Positions 36,657-42,948 of a DNA stretch of 45,328 bases are shown here, piece after piece (the stretch's first letter is position 1; the number at the start of each line of letters is the position of its first letter). Made by a program: the position numbers and the translations under genes. The notes beneath the pieces are model-generated. The model searched no databases, had not been told where the DNA came from, and saw only the letters and a program-made list of their open reading frames with translations. This DNA comes from Candidatus Yonathbacteria bacterium (GTDB taxonomy: Bacteria; Patescibacteriota; Minisyncoccia; Phycocordibacterales; JACNGX01), in the NCBI GenBank assembly GCA_013334825.1, contig JAAXWR010000001.1, forward strand, positions 404,731 through 450,058. The letters are read 5' to 3'.

Positions 36657-37289
36657 ATGGGAAAGTCATTCAAGGTTTTTACAATCGAGAGCGGCTCCGT
36701 TAAGGAAGGAGCCGTCGTCGAAAAACTCACCCTCAAGGGGGCTGGGATTGATATCCCTGCCATCTTTGTGGGCGAGCAGGGGCGTGGTCGCGAACGAGGA
36801 GTCCTGCCTGTCCAACTTCCTTCCGCGCTTCAGGCGGAGTGGAAAGAAAAAGGACGGGTCCGGATTTCTTCCGCCGAGGTCGGCACGACCAAAGCGGGAA
36901 AGCCAAAGCTCTACGCTCGGTCCGGCGAAGGCGTGGACGCGGATGACGCCGTCATCTGCGTTTTCAGAACCCACATCGGTTTCCGTGGTGGAAACTCCCA
37001 CACCGGCGACCGCACAGGGGAAGTAGAAAAGGATGCGTACGGTGACGAGCGTATCAGATTTCACCCATTCCCCGGTGAGATTTTTGTAAGTGGTCATATC
37101 GCCCAGGGTGATGCCGGCCGCATGGGTGGCGGTCAGCAAATGGTCGCCACAATGCCCAAGGGCACTGTGTTCCGCACTGGATACAGTGGCCGCCTCTACG
37201 GCGGTCCCGCCGCCCACTATTACCTGTGGAACGGCGAGCAACTGCTCGCCATGACATGGGATGAGAGGGTCGCCTCGGACATTTTTTAA
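36657..37289 (+). CDS. Array gene 8, hypothetical protein
   Basis: I do not recognise it. The 210 residues start MGKSFKVFTIESGSVKEGAV; a start 12 codons upstream is in frame, but GGAGGAGGAATT sits directly before 36657. It is the largest array protein, Gly-rich and beta-like, with DIPAIFVGEQGRGRERGVLP, TKAGKPKLYARSGEGVDADD, AVICVFRTHIGFRGGNSHTG, RIRFHPFPGEIFVSGHIAQG and YYLWNGEQLLAMTWDERVAS. It looks like a soluble beta-barrel or jelly-roll domain. It is markedly GC-rich. An additional hairpin ACCGGATA / TATCCGGT follows (about 37313-37346), then leader 9. Confidence 0.74.
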   Translation: MGKSFKVFTIESGSVKEGAVVEKLTLKGAGIDIPAIFVGEQGRGRERGVLPVQLPSALQAEWKEKGRVRISSAEVGTTKAGKPKLYARSGEGVDADDAVICVFRTHIGFRGGNSHTGDRTGEVEKDAYGDERIRFHPFPGEIFVSGHIAQGDAGRMGGGQQMVATMPKGTVFRTGYSGRLYGGPAAHYYLWNGEQLLAMTWDERVASDIF

Positions 37290-37359
37290 CCTGAGAGATC
37301 CCAAATACTAACCGGATACGAAATCCAACGTGATTCCATATCCGGTAACTTTTCGGAGT

Positions 37360-37507
37360 GGAGACTTGCGACGAAACACGAAGCAAGTCTCCCCTTATTA
37401 TTGAGCATTTCTTTGCGAAGGAATGTTCATAGTGAGGTATGCGCAAAATCTGAATCCATGTACTTTTCTGGGAAGACATTTCCTTCCCCGTCTTCCCAGA
37501 AAAGTAC
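37360..37507 (+). terminator. Array end: leader 9 without boxA, closed by a large hairpin
   Basis: Terminator-like stem GGAGACTTGC / GCAAGTCTCC (37360-37392) and hairpin A TGAGCATT...AATGTTCA (37402-37429) repeat leader 7 almost base for base. Where TTGTTCTTTG should follow there is AGTGAGGTATGCGCAAAATC. A perfect 18-bp stem GTACTTTTCTGGGAAGAC / GTCTTCCCAGAAAAGTAC (37460-37507) ends the array. The unit looks like a leader whose boxA and gene are missing. Confidence 0.7.
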
Positions 37508-37527
37508 GTGGGGATATATGGTGCGTG

Positions 37528-37556
37528 AATATGGGCGGCGCGAAGCGCCGCCCATA
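37528..37556 (+). terminator. GC-rich hairpin before rpsA
   Basis: ATATGGGCGGCG / CGCCGCCCATAT around CGAAG, followed by TGTTCTATTG; similar in type to 18479-18511. Confidence 0.6.
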
Positions 37557-37686
37557 TTGTTCTATTGTGTATTCCAACTATCCATGCTATTGTACATCCA
37601 TTACCAGCGGAATGCGCGAAGTAACCCTCCTGTCCGACTCCCTATACGACACCATCGGCACGAGACCCTCGCACACATACCGATTC

Positions 37687-37708
37687 CGCCATCGTGCGGT
37701 TTTTTATT
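37687..37708 (+). terminator. Small hairpin with T tract upstream of rpsA
   Basis: CCGC / GCGG around CATCGT, then TTTTTTATTTT, ending 9 bp before the rpsA ATG. Possible attenuator or promoter-proximal terminator. Confidence 0.45.
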
Positions 37709-37716
37709 TTATATAT

Positions 37717-38865
37717 ATGAGTACAGACGAAATAACCAATACAGATGCTGTTGCTACAGAAGAAATTCTCGAGACAACAGAACAGGCAGATAATAGTAAT
37801 CATCCGATGACGGCACTTGTTGCTGATTCCCCTGCTCCTCCGGCTATCGGCGATCTTGTGGAAGGACCAGTCATTGCTATCGAACGCAATGCAGTATTCG
37901 TTGACTTGGCACCTTTTGGTACAGGTACCATCTATGGTCGTGAACTCTTGAACGCACGTGATGTTATCCGCCACACAAGCATTGGTGACACCATCACTGC
38001 CAAGGTTGTGGACGCAGAAAATGAGAATGGATACATTGAACTCTCTCTCAAGGAGGCACGTCAAGCTCTCATTTGGACAGACGCTGAAGACGCCATCCGC
38101 AAGAAAACACTCCTTGAACTTACCGTCAAAGAAGCAAATAAGGGTGGGCTTATCATGGAATGGCAGGGTATCGCAGGCTTTCTCCCCGCTTCCCAACTTT
38201 CTACCGACCACTATCCACGCGTTGAAGGTGGCGACAAAGATAAAATCACCAATGAATTGCGCAAATTGGTAGGTGAAAAAATCTCTGTCATGATTCTTTC
38301 CGCAAATCCCAAAGAAGGTAAGCTTATCTTCTCTGAAAAAGATATTGCAGATAAAGACCGTACGGAACTTGCTGGAAGACATGCTGTTGGCGATGTCATC
38401 GAAGGACCAGTAACAGGTATTGTAGACTTTGGTGTCTTTGTAAAAGTTGAAGAAGGTCTCGAAGGACTCGTTCACATTTCTGAAATTGACTGGGGACTCG
38501 TCGATGATCCGAAACATTTTTGTAAAGTCGGCGAAACCGCCAAAGCAAAAATTATTGAGATCAAAGATGGTAAAGTATCCCTTTCTATCAAAGCACTCAA
38601 GGACAATCCTTGGAAAACTGCGGGTGAACACTTTAAAAAGGGCGACAAAGTAAATGGTATTGTTATCAAATTCAATCGTCACGGTGCGCTTGTGTCCATT
38701 GAAGAAGGTGTTGCGGGACTCGTTCATGTCTCTGACTTCCCTTCCGAAGAGATGCTTCGTAAGACATTAGAATTGGCAAAAACCTATCCATTTGAAATCT
38801 CTCTTTTCGAACCAAAAGATCAACGTATGACTCTCGTCTATACAGGAGAAAAGAAAGACAAGTAA
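37717..38865 (+). CDS. rpsA: 30S ribosomal protein S1
   Basis: RNA-binding protein that brings mRNA to the 30S subunit. The start at 37717 gives MSTDEITNTDAVATEEILET; the frame is open 98 codons further up, but that part runs through the array end and hairpins. An acidic N-terminal tail of about 45 residues is followed by four S1 (OB-fold) repeats: GDLVEGPVIAIERNAVFVDL (about 46), a divergent second one (LELTVKEANKGGLIMEWQGI), GDVIEGPVTGIVDFGVFVKV with EGLEGLVHISEIDWG, and GDKVNGIVIKFNRHGALVSI with EGVAGLVHVSDFPSE. The 382 residues and four repeats match short S1 forms rather than the six-repeat proteobacterial one. A bidirectional terminator follows. Confidence 0.95.
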   Translation: MSTDEITNTDAVATEEILETTEQADNSNHPMTALVADSPAPPAIGDLVEGPVIAIERNAVFVDLAPFGTGTIYGRELLNARDVIRHTSIGDTITAKVVDAENENGYIELSLKEARQALIWTDAEDAIRKKTLLELTVKEANKGGLIMEWQGIAGFLPASQLSTDHYPRVEGGDKDKITNELRKLVGEKISVMILSANPKEGKLIFSEKDIADKDRTELAGRHAVGDVIEGPVTGIVDFGVFVKVEEGLEGLVHISEIDWGLVDDPKHFCKVGETAKAKIIEIKDGKVSLSIKALKDNPWKTAGEHFKKGDKVNGIVIKFNRHGALVSIEEGVAGLVHVSDFPSEEMLRKTLELAKTYPFEISLFEPKDQRMTLVYTGEKKDK

Positions 38866-38923
38866 CACAAGTTATCAGTTGTTAGTTTCGAGTTAAAAGA
38901 AAAGCTCAGCGTACATACGCGAA

Positions 38924-38958
38924 AGAAAAGCCGTTCCCAAGGAACGGCTTTTCTTTTT
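38924..38958. terminator. Bidirectional terminator between rpsA and the ftsL-like gene
   Basis: AGAAAAGCCGTTCC / GGAACGGCTTTTCT around CAA, T-rich on both strands. Confidence 0.88.
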
Positions 38959-38977
38959 GAAACATACACTTTGTTTT

Positions 38978-39322
38978 TTAGCGCATTGTAATGCGTATTT
39001 CTTCTCCCGATGTCCGTGACGCAAATAAGGTTCTCTCAGCTGGCGGTACAACAAAACCTTTCGCAAGCGCCTCATCAAGTGTTACTGATTCAGAAAGTGA
39101 AAAATATTCTGCTTCAAGCATTGCCACACGGGCAGCAATACGTGCCACATGGTCTTCAGATTGCTTACGTTCAACAGCTGACATGACACTTGCATTGACG
39201 AGATACACATACGCCACAACCAGTATGGCAATCATGGCGAAAAGTCCATATGTTCCCGCGACGCGCTGATCAAAAACACCAGCACTATGTCGTGTGTGTG
39301 GATGTCGTGGTGTATGTGTCAT
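38978..39322 (-). CDS. FtsL-like division protein (by position and layout)
   Basis: 114 residues: a basic N-terminus (MTHTPRHPHTRHSAGVFDQR), one membrane helix (about 25-46, YGLFAMIAILVVAYVYLVNAS) and an outer coiled coil (SAVERKQSEDHVARIAARVA, MLEAEYFSLSESVTLDEALA). This is the layout of FtsL/DivIC septum proteins. It follows mraZ and rsmH on the same strand, the usual place for ftsL, 61 bp after rsmH. Sequence conservation in this family is weak, so the name rests on order and topology. No penicillin-binding protein gene follows, so the division cluster is cut short here. Confidence 0.72.
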   Translation of the reverse strand: MTHTPRHPHTRHSAGVFDQRVAGTYGLFAMIAILVVAYVYLVNASVMSAVERKQSEDHVARIAARVAMLEAEYFSLSESVTLDEALAKGFVVPPAERTLFASRTSGEEIRITMR

Positions 39323-39383
39323 AAAAAATGTCGATAAAAAATTATATACTCTGGATAATACTCTAGGGCTTTACTTTATGTCC

Positions 39384-40310
39384 TCATGCTGAGGAAGGAT
39401 TGATTCTTTGTATACCCCTCACTTTCGCGCTCCGCGCGCGGGGATTGTTGCGACGCTCATCGTCTGTGGGCGCAATCGGCTTTTTAGTCAAAAGTTCAAA
39501 CTCTCCTGTATCTGCAGCTTCTCGAAACATACGTTTGACAATACGGTCTTCCAAACTATGAAAAGATATGACTACCATCCGACCGTGTGGAGCGAGGAGC
39601 GCTAGCCCTTTTCGTATACCCTCTTCTATCGCACCGAGTTCATCATTAACCGTAATACGAAGCGCTTGAAATGTCCGTGTTGCGGGGTGTATCGCTCCTT
39701 TTGCGTATACACGAGGGACACTTGCTTTGATAATAGCGACAAGATCGGCGGTCGTTTCAATCGGTGCTTTTTCTCGAGCATCGACGATACCTTTTGCAAT
39801 ACGTCGGGCATACCGCTCTTCTCCGTATGCATAGATGATGTCCGCAATGCTCTCCTCTCCCCATTCATTCACAATAGTGTGTGCCGTCAGTGTATCTTCA
39901 AGAACAGTGTCAGAAAGCGTCATAAGAAGTGCCTCATCTCGAAGGAATGAAAAACCTCGTCCAGAATCCTCTATCTGCATACTACTGAAACCAAGATCAA
40001 GGAGTATACCATCAACCGCGTCAACACCTTCTCGAGCACAGTACGTATCAATGTCTCGAAAACTTCCATTAACAAACGTCTTTGCGCATGGATATGAAGA
40101 CAGGCGTTTCTCCGCGACTGAAATCGCATGTGCATCTTTGTCGCAGGCAAGAAGTCTTCCTGTTCTCCCAATACGTTCACAAATATGAGAAGCATGTCCC
40201 CCACCACCAAGCGTGCCGTCAACATGTGTCTCTCCCTCGCGCGGGTCAAGCAACGTCATTGTTTCGTGTAAAAGAACTGGTACGTGTTCTGTCATATCGT
40301 TCGTCACCAT
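39384..40310 (-). CDS. rsmH: 16S rRNA (cytosine(1402)-N4)-methyltransferase RsmH
   Basis: Methylates N4 of C1402 in 16S rRNA near the P site. MTEHVPVLLHETMTLLDPRE is the classic N-terminus, then motif I THVDGTLGGGGHAS, VDGILLDLGFSSMQIEDSGR with GFSF, and toward the end RMVVISFHSLEDRIVKRMFR, with KPIAPTDDERRNNPRARSAK near the C-terminus. The 308 residues fit. The ATG at 40308-40310 overlaps the TAA stop of mraZ by one base (TAATG), so the genes are translationally coupled; an internal ATG 5 codons later is possible. Confidence 0.97.
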   Translation of the reverse strand: MVTNDMTEHVPVLLHETMTLLDPREGETHVDGTLGGGGHASHICERIGRTGRLLACDKDAHAISVAEKRLSSYPCAKTFVNGSFRDIDTYCAREGVDAVDGILLDLGFSSMQIEDSGRGFSFLRDEALLMTLSDTVLEDTLTAHTIVNEWGEESIADIIYAYGEERYARRIAKGIVDAREKAPIETTADLVAIIKASVPRVYAKGAIHPATRTFQALRITVNDELGAIEEGIRKGLALLAPHGRMVVISFHSLEDRIVKRMFREAADTGEFELLTKKPIAPTDDERRNNPRARSAKVRGIQRINPSSA

Positions 40311-40744
40311 TACAAGGCACCTATGCCTGCCAACTTTTCTGCAATTTTTTCTGCTTCCGCTTCAGCTTTCGTCTGATACGTCTTCCATGACGCCTCATCC
40401 CAAAGCTCAAGATGATTTTCAAGTCCAGCAACAACCACTTTTTCTTTCAGTCCCGCAAAATCTTTCAACGTATCAGGAATCAAAATGCGACCCGCTGAAT
40501 CAACGTCTGTTTCTGATGCAGTTCCCAAGATATAGCGATTGAGTGTCCTACTCTCTGCTTGCCCTTCGGACAATGCGGTGAACTTTACCACTGATTCTTT
40601 CCACTGCTTTACCGAATACACTGACACGCATTTGTCCCACCCACGTGCCACGATGACCGTCTTTCCCATTTCCTTGCGAAACTTCGCAGGAAGAGAAATC
40701 CGTTTTTTCGTATCGAGCGTGTGGAGGTGTTGTCCGATCAACAT
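40310..40744 (-). CDS. mraZ: Transcriptional regulator MraZ
   Basis: AbrB-fold repressor that controls its own division cluster. From ATG 40744: MLIGQHLHTLDTKKRISLPA with the first MraZ repeat (KFRKEMGKTVIVARGWDKCV) and the second (RYILGTASETDVDSAGRILI, then PDTLKDFAGLKEKVVVAGLE, NHLELWDEASW). The DxxGR motif is intact in the second repeat (DSAGR) and changed to DTKKR in the first. Length 144 is normal. An upstream TTG start (40753) is possible but less typical. Three CCCAC (GTGGG on the minus strand) sites lie upstream around the -10 box. Confidence 0.96.
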   Translation of the reverse strand: MLIGQHLHTLDTKKRISLPAKFRKEMGKTVIVARGWDKCVSVYSVKQWKESVVKFTALSEGQAESRTLNRYILGTASETDVDSAGRILIPDTLKDFAGLKEKVVVAGLENHLELWDEASWKTYQTKAEAEAEKIAEKLAGIGAL

Positions 40745-40770
40745 AGTCGTCAAAGCAGGTCGGTCATGTT

Positions 40771-40810
40771 TCCGTCCGATTCGCTTCGTATCAACAAAAA
40801 CGAATCGGAC
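40771..40810 (-). promoter_or_regulatory. Hairpin in the mraZ leader
   Basis: GTCCGATTCG / CGAATCGGAC, a 10-bp perfect stem with a 20-nt loop, between the promoter and the mraZ start. Confidence 0.6.
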
Positions 40811-40819
40811 ATAAACATT

Positions 40820-40855
40820 CCCACTTCATCCCACTTGATTAGTATTATATCCCAC
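40820..40855 (-). promoter_or_regulatory. Probable MraZ operator and mraZ promoter
   Basis: On the minus strand GTGGG occurs at 40820-40824, 40830-40834 and 40851-40855, that is 10 and 21 bp apart, as expected for the roughly 10-bp spaced TGGG/GTGGG boxes known for MraZ. A TATAAT -10 (40844-40849, minus) lies between the second and third boxes, so MraZ bound here would block its own promoter. Confidence 0.75.
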
Positions 40856-40856
40856 T

Positions 40857-40918
40857 TTCGTGAAACAATGCAAACGACGAGTTATCCACATCCCACAAGG
40901 CAAATATTCGTTTCACGA
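40857..40918. repeat. Inverted repeat with a DnaA-box-like site upstream of mraZ
   Basis: TTCGTGAAAC (40857-40866) and GTTTCACGAA (about 40908-40918) are inverted. Between them lies TTATCCACA (about 40877-40885), a perfect match to the DnaA box, and a CCCAC. A single box does not make an origin, but could link division gene expression to DnaA. Confidence 0.5.
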
Positions 40919-41105
40919 ACATCCGCTGCGTGGGACTGTGGAATCAAGAATTGAGAAGTAAGAATGAAAAATATGAAAAGGCGCGCTCCGCGCGCCCAGT
41001 AGAGACGCAGCATCATAAGCGTTAAACTCACTCTTGTGTCTATACAATAAATATGTTATTACTGTTTTAGTTACTGATATGTTTCACTCAAAAAATAAAA
41101 CGCTC

Positions 41106-41492
41106 ATGAATACAAGCATTGGATTCAAAAAGAATCATTCAATGTTGGAAGAATTAAGGTGGAATGACATCACCAGGATACAACATACAAATCGTGTAGA
41201 TTTTTTGGGAAATATTTCCATTCCTCTCGGGCACATCTACACGAAGATAGTGGAGATACTCCATATTTCAGAGGGGGAAATCGACATTGCAAGATTTATA
41301 AAAGGATTCAGCACATATCTCGAAAACTACGGATATGGATATCTCGGCATCACAACAGCTTTGAGCAGTTGCCCCCTTTGGATTGCTGAGGATCAACTCT
41401 CCTGGTTCTTAAGAATATATGCACCAAACATATCCGACGAGCAGTATCAAGCGATTATGAAAGAGGCTTGCGGTGGATATATCAATATGTGA
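41106..41492 (+). CDS. Hypothetical protein, paralogue of the gene at 42530
   Basis: I do not recognise the family. The 128 residues start MNTSIGFKKNHSMLEELRWN; an ATG at 41079 (9 codons earlier) is an alternative. It shares with the 42530 gene the N-terminal KKNHSMLEELR, then PLGHIYTKIVEI/PIGHIYTKIVEV, with similar length and helical pattern to the end (LSWFLRIYAPNISDEQYQAI / LPYFLRKKFPSARNIQLDII). No membrane segment. It has its own terminator (AAACCGGC / GCCGGTTTTTT, about 41494-41515). The pair flanks the 41638 gene. Confidence 0.72.
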   Translation: MNTSIGFKKNHSMLEELRWNDITRIQHTNRVDFLGNISIPLGHIYTKIVEILHISEGEIDIARFIKGFSTYLENYGYGYLGITTALSSCPLWIAEDQLSWFLRIYAPNISDEQYQAIMKEACGGYINM

Positions 41493-41493
41493 A

Positions 41494-41516
41494 AACCGGC
41501 ATAGCCGGTTTTTTAT
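41494..41516 (+). terminator. Rho-independent terminator
   Basis: AAACCGGC / GCCGGTTT around ATA, then TTTATT. Confidence 0.85.
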
Positions 41517-41637
41517 TATCTACACATAAAAATATTGAACATATATAAAAAACTTTTTAAGACATGTCCTTGCATTCATGTACAAAACACGCTATAACAT
41601 CATCAGTCTGTAATCTCAAAAACTAAATATTCCCATT

Positions 41638-42435
41638 ATGTCAACCGAAAGAACTCTCATCCTTGTCGCTGCAACAGTAGGCGCAAAACCTCTTCTCCGC
41701 TACATTAAAGAGCGGGTGAATCCGAAACAATTTGACGAAGTAGAAATCCTCCCTATGGATACATCTGCTATCAAATATGCAGTACCTCCTCCTACGGAGA
41801 TAACTTCTCTGCAATATGCAGAAAGGTATGCACTCATACTTGCAGAAGAAGCTCATCGGCGAGCAATTCCGTTTTGCTCTGAAGATGCGACGATTATCTC
41901 AGTTGCGACGAAAGCACAACGCTTCAGCATGCTTAATCCGCGAGCGCAAAGAGAAGGATGTGAAATGTTTTCACCACAATCCTTTGAGGAAGTACTGAAG
42001 TTTTGGGAGAAATATCTCTATGATGGATTTTCTCTCCATGTCGGCATACATACATCGAAAAAAGTTCTACAGAGAATAGGAGAATCAAAAAGTATGGAGT
42101 ATGACTCTCTTTGTCTCCGTGATGATATGCGGGATGATATCTTCTTTCGTATGTTTCTTATGTCACAAATGTTTTTTTGTGGATTTAATGATTCAGGACC
42201 GGATGCTCCTTTTAACGAAGGGTACTTCAAACACTTACTCTATTCGCATCCAATCCCTGATGTTGATGCCAACATCCTTTCCATGCGTCTTGTGACATGG
42301 ATACTTTCGGATTTACTTTCTCCTGATGCATTTATCCAATATACTGAGAAAGAAGTCGGTGAAAAGTTATGGGAACTTGCCTCACTCGAACGCCACTGGA
42401 CATGGAAAAAGCTACACGGAAAAACCGCTGAATAA
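41638..42435 (+). CDS. Hypothetical protein, possible distant relative of Ham1/ITPase NTP pyrophosphatases
   Basis: Family not recognised with certainty. 265 residues. The N-terminal third follows the order of Ham1-type nucleotide pyrophosphatases: a first strand (RTLILVAATVGAKPLLRYIK), a second strand with acidic end (FDEVEILPMDTS), PPPTEITSLQYAERYALILA (compare E-TG-F-NA in that family), then RRAIPFCSEDATIIS in the place of the family's ADDSGL. The SGN-x-GK start is not kept, so this is tentative. The rest (about 100-265) is helical and unfamiliar, with FWEKYLYDGFSLHVGIHTSK and ASLERHWTWKKLHGKTAE. It has its own terminator (AAACCGCTG / CAGCGGTTT). Confidence 0.65.
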   Translation: MSTERTLILVAATVGAKPLLRYIKERVNPKQFDEVEILPMDTSAIKYAVPPPTEITSLQYAERYALILAEEAHRRAIPFCSEDATIISVATKAQRFSMLNPRAQREGCEMFSPQSFEEVLKFWEKYLYDGFSLHVGIHTSKKVLQRIGESKSMEYDSLCLRDDMRDDIFFRMFLMSQMFFCGFNDSGPDAPFNEGYFKHLLYSHPIPDVDANILSMRLVTWILSDLLSPDAFIQYTEKEVGEKLWELASLERHWTWKKLHGKTAE

Positions 42436-42450
42436 CCAGCGGTTTTTGTT
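42422..42450 (+). terminator. Rho-independent terminator overlapping the stop codon
   Basis: AAACCGCTG / CAGCGGTTT with the TAA stop in the loop, then TTGTTTT. Confidence 0.85.
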
Positions 42451-42529
42451 TTATCTAATCACTTGCACAATGCCTCAATTTCAGGTACTGTCATGCCAGT
42501 CTTGCAAAACAACCGAACAAAAGATTACC

Positions 42530-42916
42530 ATGCCCTATACAAAGAAAAATCATTCTATGCTTGAGGAACTACGAATCTTTGAGAAAGAGATACGGGAAAG
42601 AAATTTCAAAGAAACACCGGTGCCCATCGGACACATCTACACAAAGATCGTTGAGGTCTTTAATGTTCAAGATCCAAATATTCAGACCTTCATTATGGAG
42701 ATAAATGCAGTTCTGATTCGATTTGGATTCAATGAACAATACATGAAAGATGCGCACGCAACCATTCATCCACAGATTACCCACGCATTACTTCCTTATT
42801 TCTTGCGTAAAAAATTCCCCAGTGCAAGAAATATTCAGCTCGACATTATTATAAATGAAGCTGTAGGGGTTCCCATGAACACACTTTCAATATTAACGCT
42901 ATTGAAAAAAGCGTAA
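42530..42916 (+). CDS. Hypothetical protein, paralogue of the gene at 41106
   Basis: 128 residues from MPYTKKNHSMLEELRIFEKE; an in-frame ATG at 42470 would add 20 residues (MPQFQVLSCQSCKTTEQKIT), which may be a real extension. It shares KKNHSMLEELR and PIGHIYTKIVEV with the 41106 product, followed by a divergent helical part (TFIMEINAVLIRFGFNEQYM). A tandem duplication around the 41638 gene, or repeated insertion of the same gene type, would explain the pattern. The terminator palindrome AATCCGGCAC / GTGCCGGATT starts within its stop codon. Confidence 0.72.
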   Translation: MPYTKKNHSMLEELRIFEKEIRERNFKETPVPIGHIYTKIVEVFNVQDPNIQTFIMEINAVLIRFGFNEQYMKDAHATIHPQITHALLPYFLRKKFPSARNIQLDIIINEAVGVPMNTLSILTLLKKA

Positions 42917-42943
42917 TCCGGCACGTGCCGGATTTTTATTTTT
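42915..42943. terminator. Terminator palindrome between convergent genes
   Basis: AATCCGGCAC / GTGCCGGATT (perfect 20-bp palindrome, 42915-42934), then TTTATTTTTT. It may also serve lysS on the minus strand. Confidence 0.8.
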
Positions 42944-42948
42944 TCTTC

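Noticed and set aside
33165-37510. Integron cassette array with attC sites
   Set aside because: The hairpins between genes do not carry the RYYYAAC / GTTRRRY core pair, no integrase is visible, and the order terminator stem - boxA - hairpin B points to RNA function.
32383-37510. CRISPR array
   Set aside because: Repeats are hairpins 150-170 bp long set between genes at irregular distances; there are no short direct repeats with equal spacers and no cas genes.
40877-40885. Replication origin near the DnaA box upstream of mraZ
   Set aside because: Only one perfect box is seen, with no AT-rich unwinding region or dnaA/dnaN genes nearby.
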